DNA of 50,259 bases from contig JAQUWD010000025.1 of assembly GCA_028693055.1 (NCBI GenBank), positions 1 through 50,259 of the forward strand, read 5' to 3'. Position 1 is the stretch's first letter, and each line of letters opens with the position of its first letter. The translations under genes were made by a program, and so were the position numbers. This DNA is from Eubacteriales bacterium (GTDB lineage: Bacteria; Bacillota; Clostridia; Christensenellales; Aristaeellaceae). Positions 40,263-48,535 of this stretch are shown here, piece after piece. Under the pieces are notes generated by a model. That model was not told the DNA's origin. It worked only from the letters and a program-made list of their open reading frames with translations, and did not search any database.

Positions 40263-40979
40263 TTATGGCTCGATCCTTCGCCTGAAACGTCCCCACAAGC
40301 CCCAAAGCCAGAGAAACGAAACTGCTATCGTTAGTAAATAAGCCAACGCGGAATTATTGATAGCAAATTCTGCGAGCCAAAAGCTGGGCAGAAAGGCGCA
40401 TAGATACCGTAAAGGGGTGGAAAGGAAGAAGGGGAGGGGTAAACCAAGCATAAGCAATCCGGAGAGCTTTGCCATTGCCATTCCTTCCATTTTGTTTTTG
40501 GCAAGCGCCACTATCAGCATCGCTGTCAAAACGCCGTACAAGCCACCGCCCAGCGAAAGGAGCAGCGTCGTTCCCAAGGATAGGCCAGAAACTGTAAATA
40601 GGCTCAGAATCGCAATGTCATACAGGATGGAGAGCAGCATGGGAATTCCTAGCCGTGAGAATAGATAACCGATTTTTCCTAAGGGCGTGATCATCAGGTA
40701 TGTACCGGCGCCGTTGTCCAATTCGGATAAGAGGACCATCGCACCGGTAAAGCAGAACATCATGGGGGTCATCAGCGCCAACAATAGATCAAACAGCAGG
40801 AAGTAGGGGGAGAGGAACTGCACGGTTTCCATCTGCGCACAAAGATAAGCTTCCAACGGCGGTAGTACGAAATGAAATGCCGCGCCCATGAGCAGCGGGA
40901 CTGCCATACAGGCCGCTAGAATCGCATCCCGCCAAATCTCGGCAACGTATAATTTGAAGGCAACCAATAAGCGGTTCAT
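40263..40979 (-). CDS. ABC transporter permease subunit 2
   Basis: A 238-residue protein with six hydrophobic helices of the ABC-2 permease kind (AILAACMAVPLLMGAAFHF; PYFLLFDLLLALMTPMMF; LLLSLGGGLYGVLTAMLI; YLLTIAVSFLWLWGLWG). The ATG at 40979 overlaps the preceding permease by 4 bp (ATGA), with AGGTGG upstream. It should form the membrane channel together with the other permease and the ATPase. Last gene of the TetR-controlled cassette. Confidence 0.8.
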   Translation of the reverse strand: MNRLLVAFKLYVAEIWRDAILAACMAVPLLMGAAFHFVLPPLEAYLCAQMETVQFLSPYFLLFDLLLALMTPMMFCFTGAMVLLSELDNGAGTYLMITPLGKIGYLFSRLGIPMLLSILYDIAILSLFTVSGLSLGTTLLLSLGGGLYGVLTAMLIVALAKNKMEGMAMAKLSGLLMLGLPLPFFLSTPLRYLCAFLPSFWLAEFAINNSALAYLLTIAVSFLWLWGLWGRFRRRIEP

Positions 40980-41662
40980 TCTTTTCCACCTCCCATTGTC
41001 GCAAAATACCGTTTGACAGCCCGCAGACAGCAGAGAAAAAAGAACGCACACCATACCAGCAGTGAGAAAAGGCAAATCCACTCTCCGCTACTTTTTGTGC
41101 TCATCAGGCGAATGGCGGCAACGCCCGGATGTATCAGCCACCAATCGGAGTGAAGCACATTGAATAGGCTGAGAAGAGCCGGTAAGGTAATCCCTATCTC
41201 CACGGGGATCACAGCGATCAGAAAGCTGTTTACCGAATTTGTTTTGGTGGCAATCCATAGGCTTGCCATCGAGAAGAGCAAGGAGCCAATCCCGATGCCT
41301 AGCATACATCCGCTAAAATTTGCAACGTTTCCTGCAATGCTAATTATCGCGCCCGCTACTAGCGCCACACACAGTAGAGGGACTATTTTGGCAAGGATGT
41401 ATTCATTCGCTTTAATGGGCGTTACCGCCAAGGCCCAATGCACTCGCTGGCCCTTCTCCAAAAGTAGAATTGCGCCCATAAAGAATAAACCCATAGCGGC
41501 GGGATCGGTAAAGACAAGAATGATGGCTGCGATAGATTTGGCACTCTGGGGAAGCAGCTCCAAAACAAACAGGTAAAGCAACGTAAAGACGATGTAGAGC
41601 AGTACAATACCATATTTCCAGATCAGCTGCATTTCTCCCCAGATGAAACGGAACGTTCTCAT
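40976..41662 (-). CDS. ABC transporter permease subunit 1
   Basis: A 228-residue ABC-2-type permease with about six helices (IVLLYIVFTLLYLFVLELL; AMGLFFMGAILLL; VPLLCVALVAGAIISIAG; WICLFSLLVWCAFFFLCCL). A motif near the second helix, FFMGAILLLEKGQRVHWALAV, resembles the coupling region of small bacterial ABC-2 exporters of the fluoroquinolone/bacitracin kind. Its ATG overlaps the ATPase stop by 4 bp and its own stop overlaps the next permease by 4 bp. Confidence 0.8.
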   Translation of the reverse strand: MRTFRFIWGEMQLIWKYGIVLLYIVFTLLYLFVLELLPQSAKSIAAIILVFTDPAAMGLFFMGAILLLEKGQRVHWALAVTPIKANEYILAKIVPLLCVALVAGAIISIAGNVANFSGCMLGIGIGSLLFSMASLWIATKTNSVNSFLIAVIPVEIGITLPALLSLFNVLHSDWWLIHPGVAAIRLMSTKSSGEWICLFSLLVWCAFFFLCCLRAVKRYFATMGGGKE

Positions 41663-42507
41663 TGAAGCTTCCTTCCTGTGACGTCCATGAAAATATCACC
41701 TAGTGTAGGTTCGGAGGAATGAATAGAGGTCAGGCGGTTCTCAGCGATTAGTTTTTGTAGCTGCTCATCATGAGCCGTTTGCTCCATAGCGCAAAAACCG
41801 CTTTGCTCGCGATTCTTTTCCATCCATGTATAGCGAAGCCGGGCGGCTCCTCGTTGCATAATCAGCTTATGGGGCTGATCCAGCGCTTGTACCTTTCCGT
41901 CTACAATGAAAGCCACCTTGTCGCATAGCTCCGCCGCGTCCTCCATATTGTGAGTGGTCAGCACCACGGTAACGCCCTTTGCTTTTTGTGCTAGAATGCA
42001 ATCCTTCATTATACGTGCATTATTGGGATCAAGGCCGCTAGTAGGCTCATCCAGAAAAAGTAAGATGGGATTGTGGATCAGCGCCTTGATAAAGCCAAGG
42101 CGACTACGCATGCCTTTTGAATAATCTGATACCTTTTTGTCCCCATCCTTCAGCAAGCCGACGGAAGCTAACAGCGCGTCGATGTCCAGCTTTTTACTCG
42201 CATACAAGGAGCTAAAAAAGCGAAGGTTCTGCCGTGCGGTTAGTTTTTCATAAAGGGTTGGGTATTCAAAATCAACGCCGATTTGTTCGTAAAAGGCGCT
42301 CCCGGCATTGCGCGCCTCCGTGCCGTTCACGGTAACAGAGCCGCCGTAGCGCGGCAGCATCCCAATGAGAATTTTTTGAATAGTGCTTTTCCCAGCGCCG
42401 GAGGGCCCTAGAAAGCCGAAGATTTCTCCGTCGCCTACGGAAAAGCTCATATCCTCAATAAAGGGTTGCTTGGTATAGCTGAAAGTAAGCTTTTGAATAT
42501 CGATCAT
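41659..42507 (-). CDS. ABC transporter ATP-binding subunit
   Basis: A 282-residue ATPase: Walker A in GPSGAGKSTIQKI, Q-loop region EQIGVDFEYPTLYEKL, signature SDYSKGMRSRL (a common variant of LSGGQ in drug exporters), Walker B LLFLDEPTSGLDP and the switch histidine in LTTHNMEDA. A C-terminal extension of about 60 residues (FCAMEQTAHDEQLQKLIA..SEPTLGDIFMDVTGR) is of the kind seen in CcmA/DrrA-type subunits. The ATG at 42507 follows GGGAGG and overlaps the tetR stop by 4 bp. Confidence 0.92.
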   Translation of the reverse strand: MIDIQKLTFSYTKQPFIEDMSFSVGDGEIFGFLGPSGAGKSTIQKILIGMLPRYGGSVTVNGTEARNAGSAFYEQIGVDFEYPTLYEKLTARQNLRFFSSLYASKKLDIDALLASVGLLKDGDKKVSDYSKGMRSRLGFIKALIHNPILLFLDEPTSGLDPNNARIMKDCILAQKAKGVTVVLTTHNMEDAAELCDKVAFIVDGKVQALDQPHKLIMQRGAARLRYTWMEKNREQSGFCAMEQTAHDEQLQKLIAENRLTSIHSSEPTLGDIFMDVTGRKLQ

Positions 42508-43094
42508 TTGGATTCCTCCCACATTTGCATAATCAATCCACGAATTAGTAGCTTTTGCGCCGCTTGCCAGCATGACCCGATTTCTCGTCGGTGGCCCGGC
42601 ATGAAGAATACAGCTCGAAAGGCAGCGGAATAATCGTCTAGTCGTTCTGCCGCCAGTTTGGGGAAAAGCAGCCCAAAAACGTGACAGAAATCATCATCCA
42701 GATCAATATGACGCGCCACCAGTTCATCCGGTAGTCTGCGCACCAGCATTTCTAGTTCTCCGCTTACCAGTAGAGATAAAAGCCCGGAATCAAAAGCCGT
42801 GTTATAAAAGCCGTTTAGCATTTCCGTCAAGCTGTCGGGCGTGAAGCCTCCGGCTTGAATGCGGGCTGCTAGCTCCCGATGAATCGGCTCGTGGATTGCC
42901 ATCAGCGTGTCGTAAAGCAAGAGCTCCTTAGAATCGTAGAACAAGTAAAAGGTGCCCTTAGGAATATGAACCTCTCTAACAAGCTCATCCACAGTAGTTT
43001 TTCGAACGCCCTGCCGTTTCATGGATTCCATGGCAGCAGTCCGCAGTGCGGCCTTGATGGTTTCCCGTTCAGCAGCTGAATATGCCTTGGACAT
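42504..43094 (-). CDS. TetR-family repressor of the ABC cassette
   Basis: A 196-residue TetR regulator with HTH in TTVDELVREVHIPKGTFYLFYDSKELLLYD and a helical ligand-binding domain. It is the first gene of the cassette and is joined to the ATPase gene by an ATGA overlap, so repressor and exporter are made together and the repressor should control itself. The ATG has AAGGAGGAAATC upstream. A 9-bp inverted repeat at 43111-43142 is the likely operator. Confidence 0.9.
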   Translation of the reverse strand: MSKAYSAAERETIKAALRTAAMESMKRQGVRKTTVDELVREVHIPKGTFYLFYDSKELLLYDTLMAIHEPIHRELAARIQAGGFTPDSLTEMLNGFYNTAFDSGLLSLLVSGELEMLVRRLPDELVARHIDLDDDFCHVFGLLFPKLAAERLDDYSAAFRAVFFMPGHRREIGSCWQAAQKLLIRGLIMQMWEESK

Positions 43095-43110
43095 GATTTC
43101 CTCCTTGCCA

Positions 43111-43142
43111 AAACGAATTAAACTAATTGACTAAATTCGTTT
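43111..43142. promoter_or_regulatory. Probable TetR operator
   Basis: AAACGAATT (43111-43119) and its exact complement AATTCGTTT (43134-43142) lie 17-48 bp before the tetR start codon. A minus-strand TTGACC at 43152-43147 is a possible -35, placing the operator over the spacer and -10. The -10 itself is not clear. Confidence 0.6.
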
Positions 43143-43167
43143 CTTTGGTCAATATGTCACCAAAGGA

Positions 43168-43377
43168 AGCTCCCGTCAAGAGACGGGAGCTAAGATTGTC
43201 GAAAAACTCCTTAAGGGGGTGTCGGGGGAGCCCGAAGGCTACCCTGACTGCATTCGTATCGCCCAGCTTTGCCGGGCGGGCGGGCAATTTGCGGCTCTGC
43301 CGCAAACTGCCCGTAACTGGTGAAAAAGCGCGTAGCGCTTTTTTGACACGCGGAGCTCCCGTCAAGAGACGGGAGCT
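43168..43377. repeat. Hairpin cassette bounded by two identical 24-bp hairpin repeats
   Basis: A 24-bp perfect hairpin unit (AGCTCCCGTC-AAGA-GACGGGAGCT) occurs at 43168-43191 and again at 43354-43377, in the same orientation and 186 bp apart. Between them lie three further hairpins: GGGAGCC-CGAA-GGCT(A)CCC (43226-43244), a 14-bp stem with one mismatch around loop TCT (43281-43313), and AAAAAGCGC-GTA-GCGCTTTTT (43323-43343). Base composition (GC-rich, palindromic) differs from neighbours. It looks like a mobile or multicopy intergenic element of the MITE/REP type, and could also end transcription of aroK. Open frames across it (repeating APVKRREL) are by-products of the repeat. Confidence 0.7.
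43323..43344. terminator. Bidirectional terminator-like hairpin downstream of aroK
   Basis: AAAAAGCGC-GTA-GCGCTTTTT plus one T: a 9-bp stem with A-tract on one side and T-tract on the other, able to work in both directions. It lies 45-66 bp past the aroK stop. Confidence 0.62.
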
Positions 43378-43388
43378 AAAAACAGCGT

Positions 43389-43895
43389 TTACGCGTACCG
43401 CCTGACAACTTCCTCTAGGGACGCCAGACCGTTATGAAAACCGTTGCCGTTATCCATGACGATATCGGCTACCTCACGGTAGAGGGGCATACGCTCGTTA
43501 TAAATACGCTCGATTTCATCCCGCCCTTTTTGCGCTAGCAAGGGCCGCTTTTCAGCGCGGATATCCAGCATGATATCGTCAATAGGGCGATCAATGAGAA
43601 CAATAATACCATGGTTCTTCATGAGCTTGCGGTTATACTCCCTCAGACTGACCCCACCGCCGGTTGAAATGATTCCCGGCGTGGCGGTAACCAGCTCCTC
43701 CAGCAAGCGAGATTCACCATCCCGAAAGGCTTGCTCGCCATAGACCTGATAAAGCTGCGCCGTATCCATGCCTGATACCTCGGTTAAGTAGGTGTCGGTG
43801 TCAAGATAAGGCATTTGTAGCTTTGCGGCAACGCGCCGACCTAACGCGCTTTTCCCGCTACCGGGCATTCCTACCAAAAAAATATGCCGATCCAT
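43389..43895 (-). CDS. aroK: Shikimate kinase
   Basis: A 168-residue shikimate kinase, the fifth enzyme of the chorismate pathway. Walker A is in VGMPGSGKSALGRR, the shikimate-binding Asp in DTDTYLTEVSGM, the arginine in FRDGESRLL and the GGG loop in STGGGVSLRE; the lid region holds EKRPLL. The length is normal. The ATG at 43895 follows AAAGGAGGAG. It lies 28 bp after the sensor kinase and is the last gene of the U32-mutS2-regulator-kinase-aroK run. Confidence 0.95.
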   Translation of the reverse strand: MDRHIFLVGMPGSGKSALGRRVAAKLQMPYLDTDTYLTEVSGMDTAQLYQVYGEQAFRDGESRLLEELVTATPGIISTGGGVSLREYNRKLMKNHGIIVLIDRPIDDIMLDIRAEKRPLLAQKGRDEIERIYNERMPLYREVADIVMDNGNGFHNGLASLEEVVRRYA

Positions 43896-43923
43896 CCTGA
43901 CTCCTCCTTTGTGATCATACAGC

Positions 43924-45402
43924 CTAAGCGCTAAGCTTGGGCCGCTCCGGCGGCTGCGCTGCCTGCAAGGTGAAACGGAAGCCTGCTCCGTCTGTTTTCT
44001 GCATGAGCTCAAGAGTCTGCCCGTGCAGTTCAATAATCTGCTTGCAGATACTCAGGCCCAGACCGGTTCCCTTGCCGGAAGTATGCGCTTTTTCGGCCAT
44101 ATAAAAACGGTCGAAAATGTGGGGTTGATCCGTCGGCGCGATGGGCTCGCCATCGTTCTCAATTTCTACGGCGACGATAGTATCATGCAACAAGGTTGTA
44201 CGAATTGTCAAGCATCCATTCTTCACAATAAACTTAAAGGCGTTATCCACAATATTCAACACAACCTGAGCAATACGGTCGCTATCTGCGTGCACTATGC
44301 AGGGATCTAGTTGAAAATCCAGTTGTACATTCAGTGTTTTTTCCTCGATATCCTGCATGCGCCCGATTAAAACCCGACGAATCAGCTCGTTAACGTCAAA
44401 ATCTGACCATTGTAGCTTCTCTGCACCGTTGTCCATACGGCTGAGCTGTAATAAATCCGTAATCAAACGCTTCAGGCGATTGGTTTCATCAAAGACGATT
44501 TGCAGATACCTTGGATACTCTTCCTTGGGAATCGTGTCGTCCAGCATGCCCTCTACATAGCCGTGTATGCTGGTGACGGGGGAGCGCAGCTCGTGGCTGA
44601 CGTTGGACACGAATTCCTTTCGTCCGGCTTCGACCTTTTCCAGCTTTTCAGCCATGACATTGAAGGCTCCCGCCAGCTGCCGTACCTCGTTTACCCCGGT
44701 GACGGAGGCACGCGCGCTAAGGTTGCCACGGCTCATGGTTTCAGCGGCACGGGTGATAATTGTAAGGGGCTTGATGATGCCGCGGGTATAGAGCGCGGTG
44801 CCGGCAATGGCCATAAGCGCCGCCAGCGCAAACCCGATAGCGATTTGCCAGATCAAACCGTGATATTGAGCTTCGATGATTTGGATGCTGGTATGGATCA
44901 ATACCGCGCCTAGCACCGTATCATCCTGTACATAGGGCACAGCTACGGTCATGATCGCGCCCTCGCTAGCGCGTATGATTCGGGTTTGAACCTCCTTGCC
45001 CTTTAAAACCTCCAGCATCAGAGAGGAAATTTCGGAGGGATCCAAGGTTTGCAGCATGCCGACGCTATCGCCCTGCAATGCAGCCTGCATGTTATCCATG
45101 ATACGGCCTGTACGGTCCACAATCAAGATGTACGCGCCATAATCTTCATAGACATTTTTTGCCTTCCATTGCAGATAGCTCATGGCTGTGCTTTCGATAT
45201 TTAAGTAGCTGCTCAGTAGACTATCCGATACACTGGCTGCTAAAAAGGCGATTTCCCGCGCCTGCAATAGCAAGCCCTCCATGCGGTTTTCAATCATCGC
45301 ATCCCGGATGGAGAACATGGAAAAGCCTGCGCTAATCAAAGCCATCAATAAAATAACCACCATGAACAACGCCAGCAGTCGGTCAAACATGCTTTGAAAC
45401 AT
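43924..45402 (-). CDS. Sensor histidine kinase of the third two-component system
   Basis: A 492-residue kinase. Membrane helix 1 (LLALFMVVILLMALISAGF) and helix 2 (IAIGFALAALMAIAGTALY) frame an extracytoplasmic domain of about 150 residues with a dCache/PAS-like look (YGAYILIVDRTGRIMDNM; EGAIMTVAVPYVQDDTVLGA). HAMP follows, then HisKA with His in NVSHELRSPVTSIHGY, and an ATPase domain with NIVDNAFKF, DQPHIFDRFYMAEK and GTGLGLSICKQII. The ATG at 45402 has GGGGGAG at spacing 5; a TTG at 45405 would touch that site. It follows its regulator by 12 bp. Confidence 0.92.
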   Translation of the reverse strand: MFQSMFDRLLALFMVVILLMALISAGFSMFSIRDAMIENRMEGLLLQAREIAFLAASVSDSLLSSYLNIESTAMSYLQWKAKNVYEDYGAYILIVDRTGRIMDNMQAALQGDSVGMLQTLDPSEISSLMLEVLKGKEVQTRIIRASEGAIMTVAVPYVQDDTVLGAVLIHTSIQIIEAQYHGLIWQIAIGFALAALMAIAGTALYTRGIIKPLTIITRAAETMSRGNLSARASVTGVNEVRQLAGAFNVMAEKLEKVEAGRKEFVSNVSHELRSPVTSIHGYVEGMLDDTIPKEEYPRYLQIVFDETNRLKRLITDLLQLSRMDNGAEKLQWSDFDVNELIRRVLIGRMQDIEEKTLNVQLDFQLDPCIVHADSDRIAQVVLNIVDNAFKFIVKNGCLTIRTTLLHDTIVAVEIENDGEPIAPTDQPHIFDRFYMAEKAHTSGKGTGLGLSICKQIIELHGQTLELMQKTDGAGFRFTLQAAQPPERPKLSA

Positions 45403-45414
45403 CAAGGCTCCCCC

Positions 45415-46122
45415 TTAGGCGGCTTTGTACTCAAACTTGTAGCCCACGCGCCATACCGTATGGATTTCCCAACCGTGCTTCTCACAGTCTGGCAGCTTTT
45501 CCCGCAGCCGCTTGATATGCACGTCCACCGTGCGGCTGTCGCCGAAAAAGTCGAAGCCCCACACTCGCTCCAAGAGCTGCTCTCTGGTAAAAACCATATT
45601 GGGATGAGCGGCTAGGTAGTAGAGTACCTCCAGCTCCTTTGGCGGCATTTCTACCGCATGCCCCTCGTAGGTCACTTCATAGCGTGTCAGGCTTACGGTC
45701 AGCTCGGGGAAGCGCAAAGTATCGTCCGTTTCATCGGCCTTTTCCTTTTCTTCCGGGGCGCGCCGCAAAACAGCCTTTACCCGAGCGATCATCTCTTTGT
45801 TTTCAAAGGGCTTGGTGATGTAGTCGTCTGCGCCCAGCTCTAAGCCTAGTACCTTGTCGAAGGTTTCATCCCGGGCGGTGAGCATGATGACGGGCACCTT
45901 GCTGGTTTTACGGATTTCCTTAAGCACCTGTAGGCCGTCTATGCCGGGCAGCATCACATCTAGCAGCACCAATGCGGGAGCGCTTCGCTTGAAGGCTTCC
46001 AGTGCAGTGTCTCCACGGGCGGCTTCCGTTACGCCAAAGCCTTCTTTTTCTAAATACAAACGCACCAGATGGCTGATGTTAGGGTCGTCGTCCACCAAGA
46101 GTATTTGTTGTTTATCAGACAT
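45415..46122 (-). CDS. OmpR/PhoB-family response regulator of the third two-component system
   Basis: A 235-residue regulator: ILLVDDDPNISHLVR, phosphoacceptor Asp55 in LVLLDVMLPGIDG, GADDYITKPF, and a winged helix with EMPPKELEVLYYLAAHPNMVF, DSRTVDVHIKRLREKL and WRVGYKFE. The receiver-to-DNA-binding linker is charged (APEEKEKADETDD). The ATG at 46122 is 12 bases from GGGAGG, a rather long spacing. It lies 18 bp after mutS2 and 12 bp before its kinase gene. Confidence 0.94.
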   Translation of the reverse strand: MSDKQQILLVDDDPNISHLVRLYLEKEGFGVTEAARGDTALEAFKRSAPALVLLDVMLPGIDGLQVLKEIRKTSKVPVIMLTARDETFDKVLGLELGADDYITKPFENKEMIARVKAVLRRAPEEKEKADETDDTLRFPELTVSLTRYEVTYEGHAVEMPPKELEVLYYLAAHPNMVFTREQLLERVWGFDFFGDSRTVDVHIKRLREKLPDCEKHGWEIHTVWRVGYKFEYKAA

Positions 46123-46140
46123 ATTTTGTAAACCTCCCGG

Positions 46141-48495
46141 TTATTTCAGTGTAACCACAGTAACGCCCTGTTCGCCTTCGCCGTACATACCGTCCCGAAA
46201 GCTTTTGACATTCATGTGCTTGCGCAGATGGCGCTGAATGCCCGTGCGTAAAACGCCGGTGCCCTTGCCATGGATAATGCTGACCTCGTTAAGCCCCGCT
46301 AGCGTCGCGTCGGCTAAGTAGGTATCTACTTCGCCGATCGCTTCTTCCAGATTCATGCCTCGGAGGTCGATCTCCATAGGCACGGTGCGGGCGGCGGTAT
46401 TCACCTTGTTCATCACCATGCTGGCTTTGGGCTTGGTGGCTTCCAATGCGCGCAGCTGGCTCAAATGAACCTTCATTTTGATAATGCCGGCTTGCACCTG
46501 TAATTCGCCCTTGCTGTCCGGCAGGCTTAGGACAGTGCCCTTGGTCTTTAAATGGACAATCTCCACGTTTTCGCCTACTCGCACGGATTTCGGAGGGGTG
46601 AAGTTGGTATCGCTATTGGCGGATAGACCTTCGCTTAATGCGTCGATACCGTCCTCCATCCGTTTTTTCAGCCGTTGGACTTCATGCTCTGGAGTTTGCG
46701 CTTGCTTTTTCATGGCCTTCAGCTCGCCGATGATGCCGTCCGCCTCTCGACGGGCGTTTTCCAGTACGCGTTTGGCTTCCGCTTTGGCCTTTTGCATACT
46801 CTTGTCTTTGCTTTGTTCGATTTCACGGCGAAGGCTTTCGGCTTCGTTGCGCAGCTTTACGGTCTCCCTCCGTGTTTCCTCAGCCATCTCCCGCTCCCGT
46901 TCGGCAATTTGGCGATGGTACTCCGCATTGGCAATCACGTCCTCAAAACGGACGTCCTCCTTGCTAAGCAGCTCCTTAGCGCTGTCAATCAGCCCCTCCG
47001 GCAAGCCCAGCTTTCGAGAAATTTCAAAAGCGTTGCTCTTCCCGGGAATACCGATGCTCAAACGGTAGGTTGGGCGAAGAGACTCCACGTCAAATTCCAC
47101 GCTGGCGTTCTCCACGCCGGGGGTGCTTAAGGCGAATACCTTTAACTCGCTGTAGTGAGTGGTAGCCATTGCGCGAATTTTTCGTTTGAGAAGGGCGGTC
47201 AAAATGCTCTGGGCTAGCGCCGCGCCTTCAGTGGGGTCGGTACCCGCGCCAAGCTCGTCAAAAAGCACCAAATCGTTATCGCCCATAGCGTTGATGATGT
47301 CAACAATATTGGTCATGTGAGCGGAGAATGTCGAAAGCGATTGCTCGATGGACTGCTCGTCCCCGATATCGGCATATACGTGATCAAAAACAGCCAGCTC
47401 CGTGCCGAAGTCGGCGGGAATTTGTAGCCCGGCCTGCGCCATTAAGGTGAAAAGGCCGACTGTCTTTAGGGTGACGGTTTTACCGCCGGTATTTGGGCCG
47501 GTAATAATTAGCGTGGTAAAGGCGTCCCCTAACCACAGATCGCTAGGAACCACCTTTTCAGGGTCGATAAGGGGATGACGGCCCCGAACAATTTTGATAA
47601 AGCCATTATGGTTCATTTTGGGCAGCACCGCTCGCATTTGTCTAGCCAGCAGCCCTTTGGCAAACGCAAAATCCAGCTGAGCCAGCAAATCCAAATTGTC
47701 CTTCAACGCCTCGGCGAAAGGCGATAAGGAATCGGACAGCGCTTGTAAAATGCGGGTAATCTCCATTTGTTCCTTGGCGCGGAACTGCTTGAGATCATTG
47801 CCCAGCTCAACCACAAATAGCGGCTCCACAAATAGCGTGGCTCCGCTGGCGCTTTGGTCGTGAACCAATCCGGGTACGTTGGCCCGGCATTCGGCTTTGA
47901 CGGGAATGCAATAGCGGTCGCCCCGCATGGTGATAATCGAATCCTGCAGGTTTTTGGAAAAGGAGGAGCTGCGAATCATTTGACTCAGCTTTTCTCTCAT
48001 GCGTTCGTTAGCACTGCGAATTTGCCGCCGAATCTGGTATAGCTCCGAGGAAGCCCTGTCAGCGATTTCTTCCTCGCTTAGGATGGCGTTGTTGATATCG
48101 TTTTCAATGCTTTCTTGGGTGGTAAGCCGGGCGGCAAGCCCGGTCAGAATGGGCGTATCGTCACGCTCCTTCACAAGAGCCGTTCGTGCAGCTCTTGCGG
48201 CACGCAAAAAGGAGGATATGTCCAGCAACATCCGTGGGCTTAAACACGCGCCTTTTTGAGCCATGACAATAGACTCCCTCACATCGGGAAAGCTTACCAG
48301 CGGATTTCCGCCCAGATAGGTGAGCAACACCGTAGCTTCCTCGGTTTCGTCCAAAGCGCGACGCACCTCGGACAAATCGGTGTAGGGGAGAAGCGACTGA
48401 CATTTTGCCTTGCCTGCGTCGGTGATGGCATTGGCGGATAGCATGTCGCGGATTTTGTTAAATTCCAATACGCGCAGGGCGCGATTCGGTTCCAT
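46141..48495 (-). CDS. mutS2: Endonuclease MutS2
   Basis: A 784-residue MutS2 (family norm about 785). An N-terminal MutS-like helical core is followed by the ATPase with Walker A GPNTGGKTVTLKT, STFSAHMTNI, Walker B LVLFDELGAGTDPTEGA and THYSELK; a long coiled coil (about 520-620, REREMAEETRRETVKL..) and a C-terminal Smr nuclease domain (MEIDLRGMNLEEAI; VSIIHGKGTGVLRTGIQRHL) complete it. In Bacillota MutS2 acts against recombination and rescues collided ribosomes rather than in mismatch repair. The ATG at 48495 has AAAGGAG upstream and gives the normal N-terminus. It follows the U32 gene by 40 bp. Confidence 0.96.
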   Translation of the reverse strand: MEPNRALRVLEFNKIRDMLSANAITDAGKAKCQSLLPYTDLSEVRRALDETEEATVLLTYLGGNPLVSFPDVRESIVMAQKGACLSPRMLLDISSFLRAARAARTALVKERDDTPILTGLAARLTTQESIENDINNAILSEEEIADRASSELYQIRRQIRSANERMREKLSQMIRSSSFSKNLQDSIITMRGDRYCIPVKAECRANVPGLVHDQSASGATLFVEPLFVVELGNDLKQFRAKEQMEITRILQALSDSLSPFAEALKDNLDLLAQLDFAFAKGLLARQMRAVLPKMNHNGFIKIVRGRHPLIDPEKVVPSDLWLGDAFTTLIITGPNTGGKTVTLKTVGLFTLMAQAGLQIPADFGTELAVFDHVYADIGDEQSIEQSLSTFSAHMTNIVDIINAMGDNDLVLFDELGAGTDPTEGAALAQSILTALLKRKIRAMATTHYSELKVFALSTPGVENASVEFDVESLRPTYRLSIGIPGKSNAFEISRKLGLPEGLIDSAKELLSKEDVRFEDVIANAEYHRQIAEREREMAEETRRETVKLRNEAESLRREIEQSKDKSMQKAKAEAKRVLENARREADGIIGELKAMKKQAQTPEHEVQRLKKRMEDGIDALSEGLSANSDTNFTPPKSVRVGENVEIVHLKTKGTVLSLPDSKGELQVQAGIIKMKVHLSQLRALEATKPKASMVMNKVNTAARTVPMEIDLRGMNLEEAIGEVDTYLADATLAGLNEVSIIHGKGTGVLRTGIQRHLRKHMNVKSFRDGMYGEGEQGVTVVTLK

Positions 48496-48535
48496 AAACA
48501 GGCTCCTTTCGATAAAAGGGAAATGGTTCATATTC

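Noticed and set aside
43168..43377. Possible CRISPR array
   Set aside because: Only two repeat copies, 186 bp apart, each itself a full hairpin; no regular spacers and no cas genes.
43127..43405. 92-residue open frame across the hairpin cassette, with repeated APVKRREL
   Set aside because: The repetition comes from the two 24-bp DNA repeats; no ribosome binding site, no promoter, and the other strand is equally open. Treated as a by-product of palindromic DNA.
46478..47130. Serine-rich plus-strand frames opposite mutS2
   Set aside because: Mirror frames of the coiled-coil region of mutS2; composition is typical of antisense reading.
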